A stretch of DNA of 64,000 bases from Clostridium ljungdahlii DSM 13528 (GCF_000143685.1 NC_014328.1:3348001-3412000), one strand, 5' to 3'. Shown: positions 49,101 through 58,127, numbered from the stretch's first letter. Program-made: numbers and translations. The notes: a model not told the origin generated them from the letters alone.

Positions 49101-50483
49101 GCTGAATGTGTCTATTACCTTTCCATCCTTGATTTTCATGATTCCTATTTCAGTAATTTTTTCTGTTACTGGCGAAAATCCTGTGGTTTCTAAATCCAAT
49201 ACACAATAAGTGGTATCAATACTCTGTCCTTTAGGATTTGTTACAGATGGCTTTTTATCTGGTGCCAGATAAGCCTCGACCCCATATATAATCTTCATAT
49301 CTGGATTATCTCTTCCTAAAAGTTTATGTGCTTCAGGAAAAGCCTGAACTACTCCATGATCTGTTATAGCAATTGATTTCATGCCCCAGCTCATAGCTCT
49401 TTTAATTAAATCAGTAGCACTAGTCATAGCATCCATCTGGCTCATTTGCGTATGCATGTGAAGTTCTACCCTCTTCACCTCAGATTTATCTTGTCTTTGA
49501 ACTTTCTTCATGCCTTCTGTTTCAATTATAGTATTGGCAATAATCTCAATTTCCTGAGAAAACTTGCTATAACCTGAGTTTCCAGAAAGCCTAATACCCT
49601 TAGCCTTTTTAAGTCTTGATAATACCTCACTGTCTTCACCGGGCTTGCAAAATACCTTACAGGTCATGGAACTTGAACCATCATACAAGTCAAAGGAAAT
49701 TAGTATTTTTCCACTTCGGAGTTCCTTTGTCTCCATGTTGGATATTTCACCTTCTATAGCTATCCTACCTTCATCTGGTGTGATATCAGTAATTTTTACT
49801 ACAGGCTCTCTAATACTATTACTTCTACCTAATATCAAGAATGGATTATTAGTTTTTTTCCTATGATTTTCTACTTTCGTTTCCTGATTTTTTTCTACAG
49901 GCTTATTTGGCAATTTAGACACATTATTGCTTCGTGCACTATTAATTTCCTTTTTAATAAACAGCATTTCGCTTTCACGTTTATCCTCTTCAAACTTTAT
50001 TAATTCTTCACTTCCTAATTTATCAACAAAGTTTATTTTATATTCTGTACCGTACATGCTTTTTATAGCCTTAGAAATTTTTTTATCATAATCCATAGAT
50101 TTTAGAAACTCTGATACTGAAATTTTTAAATTGAAGTTTATGGTATTTCCATTTACTTCATATTCACTATTATTTAAGAGTATTGCTCTTAAAGCAGGGT
50201 GCTTATCTGCCACCAAAAATATAATATTTTTCAATTCATCTTCTATGGGTTTTTTATCTGTATCTTCAGCATACCTTACATCAATTTTAGAATTCTTTAG
50301 TGAAAACCTTTCTCTTATAAATTTATTAAGACGCTGGATTTCTTTTATTTCAATATACTTATCTGAGTTAATTTTCATTTCTAGAGTTTTAGTTTTTTTA
50401 CTTAAGGCTACAGATTCTACAATGGCAGCATTTATGTTACCTTCTGTTTCATAATCACTAAAAATTTCATTTATTCTCTTCAT
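46134..50483 (-). CDS. polC: DNA polymerase III alpha subunit, PolC type
   Basis: About 1449 residues from the ATG at 50483, preceded by GGGGAGAAGG. Domains in order: N-terminal domain, OB fold (about 235-315), PHP (VELHMHTQMSQMDAMTS, AITDHGVVQAFPEAH) interrupted by a DEDDh 3'-5' exonuclease (YCVLDLETTGFSPVTEKITE), and the polymerase core. The core shows a zinc group (CPKCKYSDF, CPVCGEKL), GSRGSVGSSFVA and PDIDLNFSGEYQ. This is the replicative polymerase of low-GC Gram-positives. It stands alone here, convergent with the diguanylate cyclase. An upstream in-frame extension to 50579 has no support. Confidence 0.95.
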   Translation of the reverse strand: MKRINEIFSDYETEGNINAAIVESVALSKKTKTLEMKINSDKYIEIKEIQRLNKFIRERFSLKNSKIDVRYAEDTDKKPIEDELKNIIFLVADKHPALRAILLNNSEYEVNGNTINFNLKISVSEFLKSMDYDKKISKAIKSMYGTEYKINFVDKLGSEELIKFEEDKRESEMLFIKKEINSARSNNVSKLPNKPVEKNQETKVENHRKKTNNPFLILGRSNSIREPVVKITDITPDEGRIAIEGEISNMETKELRSGKILISFDLYDGSSSMTCKVFCKPGEDSEVLSRLKKAKGIRLSGNSGYSKFSQEIEIIANTIIETEGMKKVQRQDKSEVKRVELHMHTQMSQMDAMTSATDLIKRAMSWGMKSIAITDHGVVQAFPEAHKLLGRDNPDMKIIYGVEAYLAPDKKPSVTNPKGQSIDTTYCVLDLETTGFSPVTEKITEIGIMKIKDGKVIDTFSTFVNPEKPIPLRVVEVTNITDDMVRNAETIEQVFPKMLDFIKDSVLVAHNAEFDVGFLKHNAKILGCDFDFTYVDTLSLAQEVFPDFKTYKLGRIAKNLGIKVEVAHRALDDVATTVKVFNVMLEKLKERGAENLKDIDIYGRDEAAKKEEYKKLKTYHAIILAKDYVGLKNLYKLVSYSHLDYFYKKPRILKSLYKKYSEGLILGSACSEGELYQAILLGKSDEEIEELAKGYDYLEIQPLGNNDYLVRTEQVPGKEYLEEINKKIVALGEKLNKLVVATGDVHFMDPEDEIYRRILEAGQGFKDADNQAPLYLKTTEEMLEEFSYLGKEKAYEVVVTNTNKISDMCEPISPISPEKCPPHIDGCEQTIKDIAYKKAHELYGDPLPEIVQSRLDRELESIIKNGFSVMYIIAQKLVWKSNEDGYLVGSRGSVGSSFVANMTGITEVNSLPPHYRCPKCKYSDFSDYGVKNGFDLPDKVCPVCGEKLAKDGIDIPFETFLGFNGDKEPDIDLNFSGEYQAKAHKYTEVIFGKGTTFKAGTIGTIAEKTAFGYVKKYFDEKNIPVNKAEITRISAGCTGIKRTTGQHPGGIIVVPKGREIFEFCPVQHPADDPNSDIITTHFDYHSIDQNLLKLDILGHDDPTVIRMLQDITGVNPHEIPMDDKETMSIFSSTEALGVTPEQINSKVGTFGIPEFGTKFVRGMLVDTMPKAFSDLICISGLSHGTDVWLGNAKDLIDDGIVTLSEAICTRDDIMIYLIKKGLPPNSAFKIMELVRKGKVSKQPEKWAEYEALMREHKVPEWYIDSCKKIKYMFPKAHAAAYVMMAFRIAWFKVHIPKAYYAAYFTIRAKAFDSEFMIFGKEKVIEKMREIQIMGNQATPKDKDMYDDLEIVLEMYERGFKFLPIDLYKSHATKFIVEEDGLRPPINSISGMGNIAAESIFSAAREEQFSSIEDVKKRAKIGNSAVDLLKKFGCLKGLPESDQISFFDVI

Positions 50484-50774
50484 ACTACTTTTTAACCTTC
50501 TCCCCAAAATTTTTAGTATGCTACTATTATATAGGATAATATTACGCATTGTCATGTAGAGAAAAAGTGTATATAACACCGTTTATCCATTTTCACTACT
50601 TTCTTGCAATTATATTATATCCTATCTAAATAGGAATTTATCATAATTTTATTGTTCCTTTCATCAAAATAAACTTACCTCAGAATTATGATAAGCTTAA
50701 AATATCTTCAATATGATATAATATCTACAATAGAATTATGTTTATATTAAAAAAATTAGTGAGGAGAAATACTA

Positions 50775-51437
50775 ATGGTAAATATGTTATTTAGCTTATA
50801 TAATTTTAATGATACTTGGGCAAAAGATGCAGTATCAAAATATATAAATTGTAGTAATAAGGTTCTAATAATTCCATTTTCTTTTGGTGAAAACATAAAG
50901 AACAATGTGGATTGGCAGAATGAGTTTGGCAAAGATAATGGGGATCATTACAAAGCTATCATAAAACCTTTTTTAAGCTACGGAATCAAAAATAAAAATA
51001 TAAACTGCATAAATTATTTTGAAGATACAAAGGAAAATGCAAAAAATAAAATAACAAGTAGTGATATACTATTTTTCACTGGAGGTCTGCCTGATAAAAT
51101 GATGTGCCGTTTAAAGGAGTTTGATTTAATAAATGAAGTTGAAAACTTTACCGGAACAATTATTGGCAGTAGTGCTGGAGCAATGATTCAGATAAAAGAG
51201 TATCATATCACTCCCGATGAAGATTACGACACATTCTCATATAATGAAGGATTAAATTTCATTAAAAATTTTGACATTGAAGTTCATTATAAAGAAACAG
51301 AAATACAAAAAAACTATATAAATAAAGTGCTAAATGAAAAAACAGATACAGTATATGCTATTAAAAATACTGGTGGAATAATTGTTGATAATAATTCAAT
51401 TAAATTATTGGGAGACACGCAGACATTTAGTAGATAA
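50775..51437 (+). CDS. peptidase S51-like (class I glutamine amidotransferase-like) protein
   Basis: 220 residues. The nucleophile elbow is TIIGSSAGAMIQIKEY, preceded by LFFTGGLPDKMM, and a catalytic-type His is in IEVHYKE. The pattern fits the dipeptidase E/cyanophycinase (S51) family. GTGAGGAG precedes the ATG. Substrate unknown, possibly an Asp-containing dipeptide. Repeat R5 starts one to two bases after its stop codon. Confidence 0.8.
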   Translation: MVNMLFSLYNFNDTWAKDAVSKYINCSNKVLIIPFSFGENIKNNVDWQNEFGKDNGDHYKAIIKPFLSYGIKNKNINCINYFEDTKENAKNKITSSDILFFTGGLPDKMMCRLKEFDLINEVENFTGTIIGSSAGAMIQIKEYHITPDEDYDTFSYNEGLNFIKNFDIEVHYKETEIQKNYINKVLNEKTDTVYAIKNTGGIIVDNNSIKLLGDTQTFSR

Positions 51438-51570
51438 TTTATCCGATGACTACCTGCTCTAATACTCCCACTTATCCAAGTTGGAGTAAAGAGCAGGTAC
51501 GTCCCTGGATAACGATTTCTAAGTTTCAGATGGAGAAAAAACTCCACCTAAAACTTAGAACTCTGTTTAT
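51438..51570 (+). repeat. structured intergenic repeat, copy R5 (type I, best preserved)
   Basis: Nested stems are TTATCC/GGATAA (51439 and 51507), TACCTGCTCT/AGAGCAGGTA (51451 and 51490) and ACTCC/GGAGT (51464 and 51483). A second hairpin is CTAAGTTTCAGATGGAG/CTCCACCTAAAACTTAG (51519-51558), ending CTGTTTAT. It follows the S51 gene stop immediately. Confidence 0.9.
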
Positions 51571-51781
51571 ATAATCCAAATTTGGCGAAATTAAATTTTA
51601 TAAATAATTTAAATAATGTTCACAAATCGGAAACAATTGTATATAATATAAGTAAGAAATATATTAAACTATTTCTTGTTTAACCAAAATGTGGATATTC
51701 TGTAAACGTATACTTAAATAAGAATTAATGAAAAAAAAATTTTTGTTTAAGTATAAAATTAATATAAGGAGGTGTATATTG

Positions 51782-51973
51782 ATGGCAAACTTAGGTTCTC
51801 TAGGACAAAAATCAATAGAAAAAGATCGTACTGTACAGCAGCCACCAACTGAAGAATTAAATAAACTTAATGATAAACCTGTACAGGAAGATGACATACC
51901 ACCTGCATTATTAGTTGTGTTTGCAGTTATTCCTATGGCTATATTGCTTATATTATTTACGTTTTTTAATTAG
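51782..51973 (+). CDS. small single-pass membrane protein, unknown
   Basis: 63 residues starting ATG after AAGGAGGTG. A hydrophilic N-terminal 40 residues rich in Gln, Pro and Glu is followed by one C-terminal membrane segment (ALLVVFAVIPMAILLILF). Tail-anchored topology is likely. The strong ribosome binding site and the terminator at 52029 support a real gene. I do not recognise it. Confidence 0.7.
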   Translation: MANLGSLGQKSIEKDRTVQQPPTEELNKLNDKPVQEDDIPPALLVVFAVIPMAILLILFTFFN

Positions 51974-52028
51974 CATCCAATATTTACGATTTAAATATCT
52001 GCATTATAAATTTTTTATATAAAAATAG

Positions 52029-52057
52029 GCACTGGTTTCAGCCAGTGCTCACTTTTT
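52029..52057. terminator. bidirectional terminator
   Basis: GCACTGG-TTTCAG-CCAGTGC followed by ACTTTTTA on the plus strand and CTATTTTTA on the minus strand. It serves the small membrane protein gene and the convergent ThyX-like gene. Confidence 0.85.
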
Positions 52058-52064
52058 ATATAAT

Positions 52065-52619
52065 TTAAATTATCAATTCTTTAGCGTATGGTAGAGTTTC
52101 AATCCATTTACAAAATTCTCGCCATTCTGGTAATCTATGATTCCTTCTCTGGCTATATACACCCTTTAAGCATCTATAATTAGTAGTTAGCCTTGCAGTA
52201 AGTTCAAATCCTGCAGGATTAGAGTATAAAAGCTTTAAGTAATCTTCTTTATCCTGAGTTTTATTGTATGTATCCTTTAATTCTTCGATAATATCAATAA
52301 TTCTTTTATCTACATATTCATTATACTGCTTGGATAAATCAAATTTCGATATTCTATGCATTGTACTTTGACTACTTACAAAAGTAATAAATCTATATCT
52401 TTCTAATTCAACCCATGCTTTATTAGTAAATGTTAAATCAAAGGCAACACGTATTCCTGACAAAAATTGATCATGAGCTTCTCCTTTAGGTGATTTAGCT
52501 AGACTTTTAACTGTATTTGTAATATCAGAATTACATTTATCTGTATCTACTGCCATAGGATATTTACTTGCTTTTATGCTTTCTTCCAGATCATATACTT
52601 TTAAATTTTCTATTTTCAT
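52065..52619 (-). CDS. ThyX-like (thymidylate synthase complementing superfamily) protein
   Basis: About 184 residues from ATG 52619, seven bases after AAAGG. ELERYRFITFVSSQSTMHRI sits where ThyX has its RHRxxSxNxxSxR motif but differs from it. GFELTARLTTNYRCLKGVYS and RRNHRLPEWREFC resemble phage-type ThyX relatives. The altered motif makes thymidylate synthase activity uncertain. No other phage structural or replication genes are adjacent. Confidence 0.55.
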   Translation of the reverse strand: MKIENLKVYDLEESIKASKYPMAVDTDKCNSDITNTVKSLAKSPKGEAHDQFLSGIRVAFDLTFTNKAWVELERYRFITFVSSQSTMHRISKFDLSKQYNEYVDKRIIDIIEELKDTYNKTQDKEDYLKLLYSNPAGFELTARLTTNYRCLKGVYSQRRNHRLPEWREFCKWIETLPYAKELII

Positions 52620-52844
52620 TATTTTACCTTTCATCCTTCCTTGACTCATATATTCTATACTAAGTTTATCATCTTTTATTAGAACTAACCAGTAACTATA
52701 TAAAAAAATGATAATTCTATACTCCATAGATTATACTTACTTACCAAAATATTAGCAAATGAAAAATATATTGTAAATTATATTATATTTTATAAAATTA
52801 ATTCGATAAATTAATGAAATAATTTATAAAGGAGTGTACTATTT

Positions 52845-53432
52845 ATGTCTAATACTATTAATTCTTTACTTTCTTACTTGAATAGTATAAATACAAGTAA
52901 TCAAGTTTCACAAAATCCAATTTTAGATTCAGATAATTCTTCTGACAATTCAGATAATTTAATTTCTAACTTAAGTTCGGATTCAGTTAAACTTAGTCCT
53001 AAAGCATTAAGTGCTTTAAGCTCTTTACAAAATTCTAGCAACAATACATTTAGCTCTGCATTAGATGCCTTAGTATCAAACGGTACCATTACATCGGATC
53101 AGGAAAATTCTATTAAAAGTGCTTTTATATCCGCAAAAAATTCTTCTTTATCATACTCGGGTACTTCAAAAAATAATTCTCTATTTCCTTTAGATGCTCT
53201 AGTATCAAATGGTACTATCACTAAAGATCAAGAAAATTCCATAAAAGAAGCTTTTATATCTGCAAAAAAATCTTCTTATATCAATAAGTTACAAAAGCAA
53301 GCCAAATCAATATTACAAAATCCTATACTAGCAAAAAATCCTGAATTACTTCTAAATTCAGATCTATATAAGAAAAACAGCGATATTGATTACAGTTATG
53401 TTCCAAATACTTCATATTTAAATAAATTATAA
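52845..53432 (+). CDS. Ser/Asn-rich protein with two copies of a DALVSNGTIT motif, unknown
   Basis: 195 residues, AAAGGAG seven bases before the ATG. No signal peptide or membrane segment. Rich in Ser and Asn. A 28-residue unit (DALVSNGTITSDQENSIKSA, then FISAKNSS) occurs twice, at about residues 79-106 and 120-147; it may be a helical hairpin. The C-terminal third is Lys/Asn/Leu-rich. I do not recognise the family. It is followed by the long foldback at 53443-53550. Confidence 0.7.
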   Translation: MSNTINSLLSYLNSINTSNQVSQNPILDSDNSSDNSDNLISNLSSDSVKLSPKALSALSSLQNSSNNTFSSALDALVSNGTITSDQENSIKSAFISAKNSSLSYSGTSKNNSLFPLDALVSNGTITKDQENSIKEAFISAKKSSYINKLQKQAKSILQNPILAKNPELLLNSDLYKKNSDIDYSYVPNTSYLNKL

Positions 53433-53442
53433 TATAATAGCA

Positions 53443-53550
53443 AATGGGACTGTCACACTAAGGAATTTACATACAACACATTGTTTTGAAAGTCACTTGC
53501 TAACACAATATGTTGTAGAATTTATTTTTAGTGCGACAGCCCCATTTTTT
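53443..53550 (+). terminator. long foldback hairpin / terminator-like repeat
   Basis: About 100 bases fold on themselves: AATGGG/CCCATT, CTGTC/GACAG, CACTAA/TTAGTG, ACAACACATTGT/ACAATATGTTGT, ending in TTTTTT. It ends the gene at 52845. The size is unusual for a simple terminator, and it may be a repeat element. Confidence 0.65.
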
Positions 53551-53640
53551 AGTGTTTTTCAATATAATATTACTTTCATCAATAGGCTTTAATATATATT
53601 TCTTTACTATATTTGTAAAATCTAAAGGAAGCAATGTTTT

Positions 53641-54810
53641 TTATTGATAACCGTCATATAAAGTTTCTAATGTTGTAACTACATCTTGTTCCGTAATTGT
53701 TCCTCCAAATGACATACATAGTGGTTCTTTATAAATCATTGGTTTTGCCGCTAATATCTGTTCCTTTGTAAATCCTTGCTCTCTAAAAGAAGGAATTTGT
53801 ATTTCTTTGCACAACTTTCTAACTGCATTACCTACTGCTTTTCCAATTGCTTCTGGTTCTTCTGATGAAAAAGTAACTCCCATTATTTCTCCAATTTTTT
53901 TCATTTTCTCAGGATATGTTTTAGCAGCAAATTCTATAATAGCTGGAGTTACTAACGCACAGCATATACCATGAGAAATATGGTACATATGTCCTAAAGC
54001 ATGTGCTGTTGAATGTCCCATATGCACTCCTGACTCATTAAATGCAATACCTGCAAAATTACTTGCTAGGGCTAAATTTTCTCTTGCTTCTGCATTGTTT
54101 ATATCTTTTACTGCAATCGGCAACCATTTTGTTATTAATCGAATAGCTTCATAAGCTAGCAAATCAGAATGTGGTGTATTTTTTCCTTCCGTTAATGCTT
54201 CGTTGGCATGTGAAAATGCGTCCATTCCTGTAAATGCTGTAATAAATGCCGGACATCCAACTGTAAGTTCTGGATCTACAATTGCATAATCAGGGGGACA
54301 TGGCAGTCCAATTTTGCATTGCATTATTTCCGAAGAAATAACTGATACAAAAGTGCTCTCTGAACCTGTTCCTGATGTTGTAGGAATTAATAGCATTGTA
54401 ATTGGTTTTACCGCATAATTCTTTTGACCAGTTAAATAAAGTACAATTTCCTGTAATACTTCATCACCATTTGGAATTACTGCTGCAATGGCTTTTGCGC
54501 TGTCAAGCGTGCTACCGCCTCCAAGTCCTACAATACCATCAACTGCTTTTTCTCTACCTATAGCTGCTGCCGCTGTTACTGTATAATCAGGGCAATCCGT
54601 TTCTACACCGTCCCATATAACAACTTGCACATCCTCCTCTCTTATAATATTAGCTACTTTTTCTGCATAACCAATTTCTGAAATTTTCTTATCTGTTACT
54701 AATAATACTTTGTTCATACCCAATTCTTTTGCTTTTTTACCTACTTGCTGTAAAGTTCCATTTCCAAAAAGTACTGGTGATAGTTGTGTGTAAACTCCTG
54801 ATTTTAACAT
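53641..54810 (-). CDS. iron-containing alcohol dehydrogenase
   Basis: 389 residues of the group III Fe-ADH family: the NAD-binding GIVGLGGGSTLDSAKAIA, LIPTTSGTGSE and metal ligands in GMDAFSHANEA, HMGHSTAHALGHMYHISHG. It interconverts an aldehyde and an alcohol with NAD(P)H. Third gene of the minus-strand run MFS, enoate-reductase-like enzyme, ADH, with a 32-base gap to the upstream gene. Substrate probably shared with that enzyme. Confidence 0.9.
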   Translation of the reverse strand: MLKSGVYTQLSPVLFGNGTLQQVGKKAKELGMNKVLLVTDKKISEIGYAEKVANIIREEDVQVVIWDGVETDCPDYTVTAAAAIGREKAVDGIVGLGGGSTLDSAKAIAAVIPNGDEVLQEIVLYLTGQKNYAVKPITMLLIPTTSGTGSESTFVSVISSEIMQCKIGLPCPPDYAIVDPELTVGCPAFITAFTGMDAFSHANEALTEGKNTPHSDLLAYEAIRLITKWLPIAVKDINNAEARENLALASNFAGIAFNESGVHMGHSTAHALGHMYHISHGICCALVTPAIIEFAAKTYPEKMKKIGEIMGVTFSSEEPEAIGKAVGNAVRKLCKEIQIPSFREQGFTKEQILAAKPMIYKEPLCMSFGGTITEQDVVTTLETLYDGYQ

Positions 54811-54842
54811 TTATCATTTCCCCCTTTTTTAACCTATTATTT

Positions 54843-56816
54843 TTATAATTCAAATGCTGCTTTATATCCGCTGCCAACAGCTGCCTCAATACGCCCTGCC
54901 TTTGCCGCATCGCCAAGCAATACAACCTTGTCAAATGCCGTTTTTATTTCTTCTACCAATTCTTTATTAGATGCTGTTCCCAAAGAAACTACTACTGCAT
55001 CAAAATCAAAATTTTTAGTTTCATTAGTATTTGTCGTTTCCACTGTCACAGTAGTTCCATCAATTTTTACCAACTTATGCTTTGGATATAGTTTAATTTC
55101 ATGTTCTGCTATTCTTCCCATAACATCAATCAGGTTTTGAAAAAATATTCCCGGCCCTATTTCATCTGCCATTTCAAATACTGTTACCTTATTGCCTTGT
55201 GATCCCAATAATTCTGCAGTCTCAATTCCTGTCATACCTGAACCAATAACACCAACCTTTTTACCCTTAAGTGTTACTTTTCCACTCAAAATATCTACTG
55301 GTGTATAAACCTTTTCTCCATCAAGTCCTGGAATAGCTTTTGGCATTATAGGATTAGAGCCTTGTGCAACAAATACTGCATAGGGATTTAATGCTTTTAT
55401 TTCATCTATTGTTGGTGCATGATTTGTTTTTACTTCAACACCAAGTTCATCCAATTGTCCTTTTTGGTAATCAATTAACCATGCTGTTTTTTCCTTTTTA
55501 GGTGGCTTAGAAGCATATACAATTTGTCCTCCAACCTTGGAATTCTTTTCAAAAACAATTGGTTTGAATTTACGTTTTGCCAGTATACGAGCTGCTTCCA
55601 TTCCTGATGGTCCGGCACCAATAACTACAACTACACGTCCCTTACCATCTTTCTTTAAGCAATCGTCTCCATATTGATTTTCTCTGCCACCCTGATAATT
55701 AATTGCACATGCCATAGGTGCTGCTCCCATATCTGCAGACATTAAAGTTTCCATACAATACAAGCAAGAGATACATTTTCTAATGCTTTTTTCTTTTCCC
55801 TCTTGTGCTTTATTTCCCCATTCTGGGTCAGCAAAAAATTGTCTGGCTGATCCTATAAAATCTACTTTTTCTTCTTCAAGAACCTTCTCTGCAAATTCTG
55901 GCTCACGAATGACAGATACACCAATTACCGGGATAGAAACTGACTCTTTAATCTTAGCTGGAATATTAATTTTCCATCCTTGATCAAAACCAACTGGTTC
56001 CCAAGATGTATTCATTGTTTCATAAATACCACAGCTTACATCAAGTGCATCAACTCCTTGTGCCTCTAGATGCTTTGCAATTTTTACTCCTTCATCTAAA
56101 TGTATTCCTAATTCCGGATATCCCGCATAACCCATACATTCATCTGCAGAGTATCTCACAATAATAGGATAACTTGATCCACATTCCTTACGAACTCCTG
56201 CAATAATTTCATCTAAAAATCTCATACGGTTTTCAAAACTTCCACCATATTCGTCAGTTCTTTTATTCGTATACGGACTTAGAAATTGACCAATCATATA
56301 GCCATGTGCTCCATGAAGTTCAACTGCGTCAATTCCAGCTTTCTGCAGCCTCTTAGCTCCCTGAATAAATCTATGGATTGTATCTTTAATTTCTTCTTTT
56401 GTCATCTCATGAGTTGGCTGATGAACTACCTGGCATTCTGTAACACTAGGTGCCTGCATGCTTGTATTTCCATTGATTACTGCTATGCCCTGGCGACCTG
56501 GATGATAGATTTGAACAGCTATAACTGAGCCATATTTATGGATTTCATCTGCCATTCTTTTTAATCCCTCAATGTATTTATCATCATCTACTGCTATCTG
56601 ATGGCAATTTCCTTTTCCAATTTTTAAATTGATACAAGCACACTCTGTGATTACAAGACCTACTCCACCTTTTGCTCGTTCTCCATAAAATGCTATATCT
56701 GATTCTGAAACACTTCCATCTGCTTCTGCCAAATGGTTACCCATTGCAGTCATAACTATTCTATTTCGCACAGTCATTGATCCAATATTTTTTGACGAAA
56801 ATAATTTTTGATACAT
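54843..56816 (-). CDS. FMN/FAD Fe-S old-yellow-enzyme reductase (enoate / 2,4-dienoyl-CoA reductase-like)
   Basis: 657 residues. An N-terminal FMN barrel (LFSSKNIGSMTVRNRIVMTA, GVGLVITECACI, VELHGAHGYMIGQFLSPYTN). A 4Fe-4S group in CISCLYCMETLMSAD with a later APMACAIN cysteine. C-terminal FAD/NAD domains (VVVIGAGPSGMEAARILA, KVGVIGSGMTGIETAELLG). This architecture is shared by enoate reductase, 2,4-dienoyl-CoA reductase and the bile-acid enzymes BaiCD/BaiH. It reduces an activated C=C bond. With an MFS transporter and ADH it probably handles an imported unsaturated acid, aldehyde or steroid (inference). Confidence 0.88.
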   Translation of the reverse strand: MYQKLFSSKNIGSMTVRNRIVMTAMGNHLAEADGSVSESDIAFYGERAKGGVGLVITECACINLKIGKGNCHQIAVDDDKYIEGLKRMADEIHKYGSVIAVQIYHPGRQGIAVINGNTSMQAPSVTECQVVHQPTHEMTKEEIKDTIHRFIQGAKRLQKAGIDAVELHGAHGYMIGQFLSPYTNKRTDEYGGSFENRMRFLDEIIAGVRKECGSSYPIIVRYSADECMGYAGYPELGIHLDEGVKIAKHLEAQGVDALDVSCGIYETMNTSWEPVGFDQGWKINIPAKIKESVSIPVIGVSVIREPEFAEKVLEEEKVDFIGSARQFFADPEWGNKAQEGKEKSIRKCISCLYCMETLMSADMGAAPMACAINYQGGRENQYGDDCLKKDGKGRVVVVIGAGPSGMEAARILAKRKFKPIVFEKNSKVGGQIVYASKPPKKEKTAWLIDYQKGQLDELGVEVKTNHAPTIDEIKALNPYAVFVAQGSNPIMPKAIPGLDGEKVYTPVDILSGKVTLKGKKVGVIGSGMTGIETAELLGSQGNKVTVFEMADEIGPGIFFQNLIDVMGRIAEHEIKLYPKHKLVKIDGTTVTVETTNTNETKNFDFDAVVVSLGTASNKELVEEIKTAFDKVVLLGDAAKAGRIEAAVGSGYKAAFEL

Positions 56817-56843
56817 ATTTTTTCCCCTCCAAGCTGTATATTT

Positions 56844-58019
56844 TTAAATTACTTGCCTATTTTTTTTAACTCCCCAAGCTAACATTAGTATAGTTAATGC
56901 AGCTGCCACAACTGCTCCTATGATGAAACACATAAAGTTTACACCGCGGCCGCCGCTAATTGATGCGGCAATTGGATTAATAATATATGGGCAGCAAAAT
57001 TGGCCAAAATTTTGTGCACAGGTTACAACAGAAATTGCCATACCTGCTGAAAATCCATCTACAGACATCCCTGTATTGATAAAGATACCAGGTAAAGCAG
57101 CAGAAACGGCCATACCAACAAGTATGCTGCCAATATGGCACACAATCATACTGTTAGCAAATGCTATGACTACATAAGCTACCACCAGCATCAAACAGCC
57201 AACTGCAACTGCACAGTTTTTAGTTCTCTTTGCCAGACTACCATATAACAAGCCCATAATAATACCGCCAATTGCAAAGAATGCTAATCCTAGTCCTGAA
57301 TCTGCAGCAGTTCCAAGATTTTTTTCTGTTACAAGAAACGACAATGAAATTGAATATACTTGTACACTGATAAATAGGATAAACATGAATATAACCCATC
57401 CCCATGTAGCACTTGTAAGCTTTGTTTTTTGCGCATCACCTGTTGTTGTCATTTTTTCAGGTTTTGTATTTGGTACCATAGTTGCTACTAAAATTAGTGA
57501 TATGATTGCAAGTAGATGAACGAAAAATACATAATTCCATCTCACTTCTGTGAGCCACCCACCTGCAAAAACCATAATAGCCGCTCCTGCCATTTGACTC
57601 GCTTGTAATGTACCCTGTACTTTTTGTTGTTCAACTCCGCTAAAATTATCAGCAACAATCGCAGTACTAACAACTTGACATATTCCTATGCCAACACCAA
57701 GTATTCCTCTCATAACCAGAATAGTTGTGAAAGATGTCATAAATGCAGGTGCTGCTCCTCCTATAAGGAAAATTATAATTCCTGCCAATGCAATATTCTT
57801 TTTAGAAATCGTTTGCATAAGCTTGCCGACTACAATAGTTGTAGGTATAATTACAATACATGGTATTGAAATTAGATTCTGAATCATCGTTTGTGATGCT
57901 TCAGGAAATTTAGCTCCTATTGTCGATAAAGAACTAGAAATGCCGATAACACCCATCATTAATAATCCAATGCCGTAGATTCCTAACTTGATTTTACCTT
58001 TTGCATTTTCCATAAACAT
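56844..58019 (-). CDS. MFS transporter
   Basis: 391 residues, twelve predicted membrane segments. Motif A-like and motif C-like stretches are visible (MRGILGVGIGICQVVSTAIV, QASQMAGAAIMVFAGGWLTE). AAAGGAG precedes the ATG. First gene of the run leading to the flavoenzyme and ADH, divergent from the PucR/CdaR-type regulator. It probably imports the operon's substrate or exports a product. Confidence 0.88.
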   Translation of the reverse strand: MFMENAKGKIKLGIYGIGLLMMGVIGISSSLSTIGAKFPEASQTMIQNLISIPCIVIIPTTIVVGKLMQTISKKNIALAGIIIFLIGGAAPAFMTSFTTILVMRGILGVGIGICQVVSTAIVADNFSGVEQQKVQGTLQASQMAGAAIMVFAGGWLTEVRWNYVFFVHLLAIISLILVATMVPNTKPEKMTTTGDAQKTKLTSATWGWVIFMFILFISVQVYSISLSFLVTEKNLGTAADSGLGLAFFAIGGIIMGLLYGSLAKRTKNCAVAVGCLMLVVAYVVIAFANSMIVCHIGSILVGMAVSAALPGIFINTGMSVDGFSAGMAISVVTCAQNFGQFCCPYIINPIAASISGGRGVNFMCFIIGAVVAAALTILMLAWGVKKNRQVI

Positions 58020-58127
58020 TTCTCTCCTTTCATATAGTAGGGTTATTTCTTAAACTAATTTTATCACGTACCTGCCTTTCAATGCATCGTCTAAAAGTGA
58101 AATTGTTAAATTATTATCATTAAATAT

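Noticed and set aside
52065..52619. Bona fide thymidylate synthase ThyX
   Set aside because: The RHRxxS active-site motif is replaced by a different sequence, so only superfamily membership is claimed.
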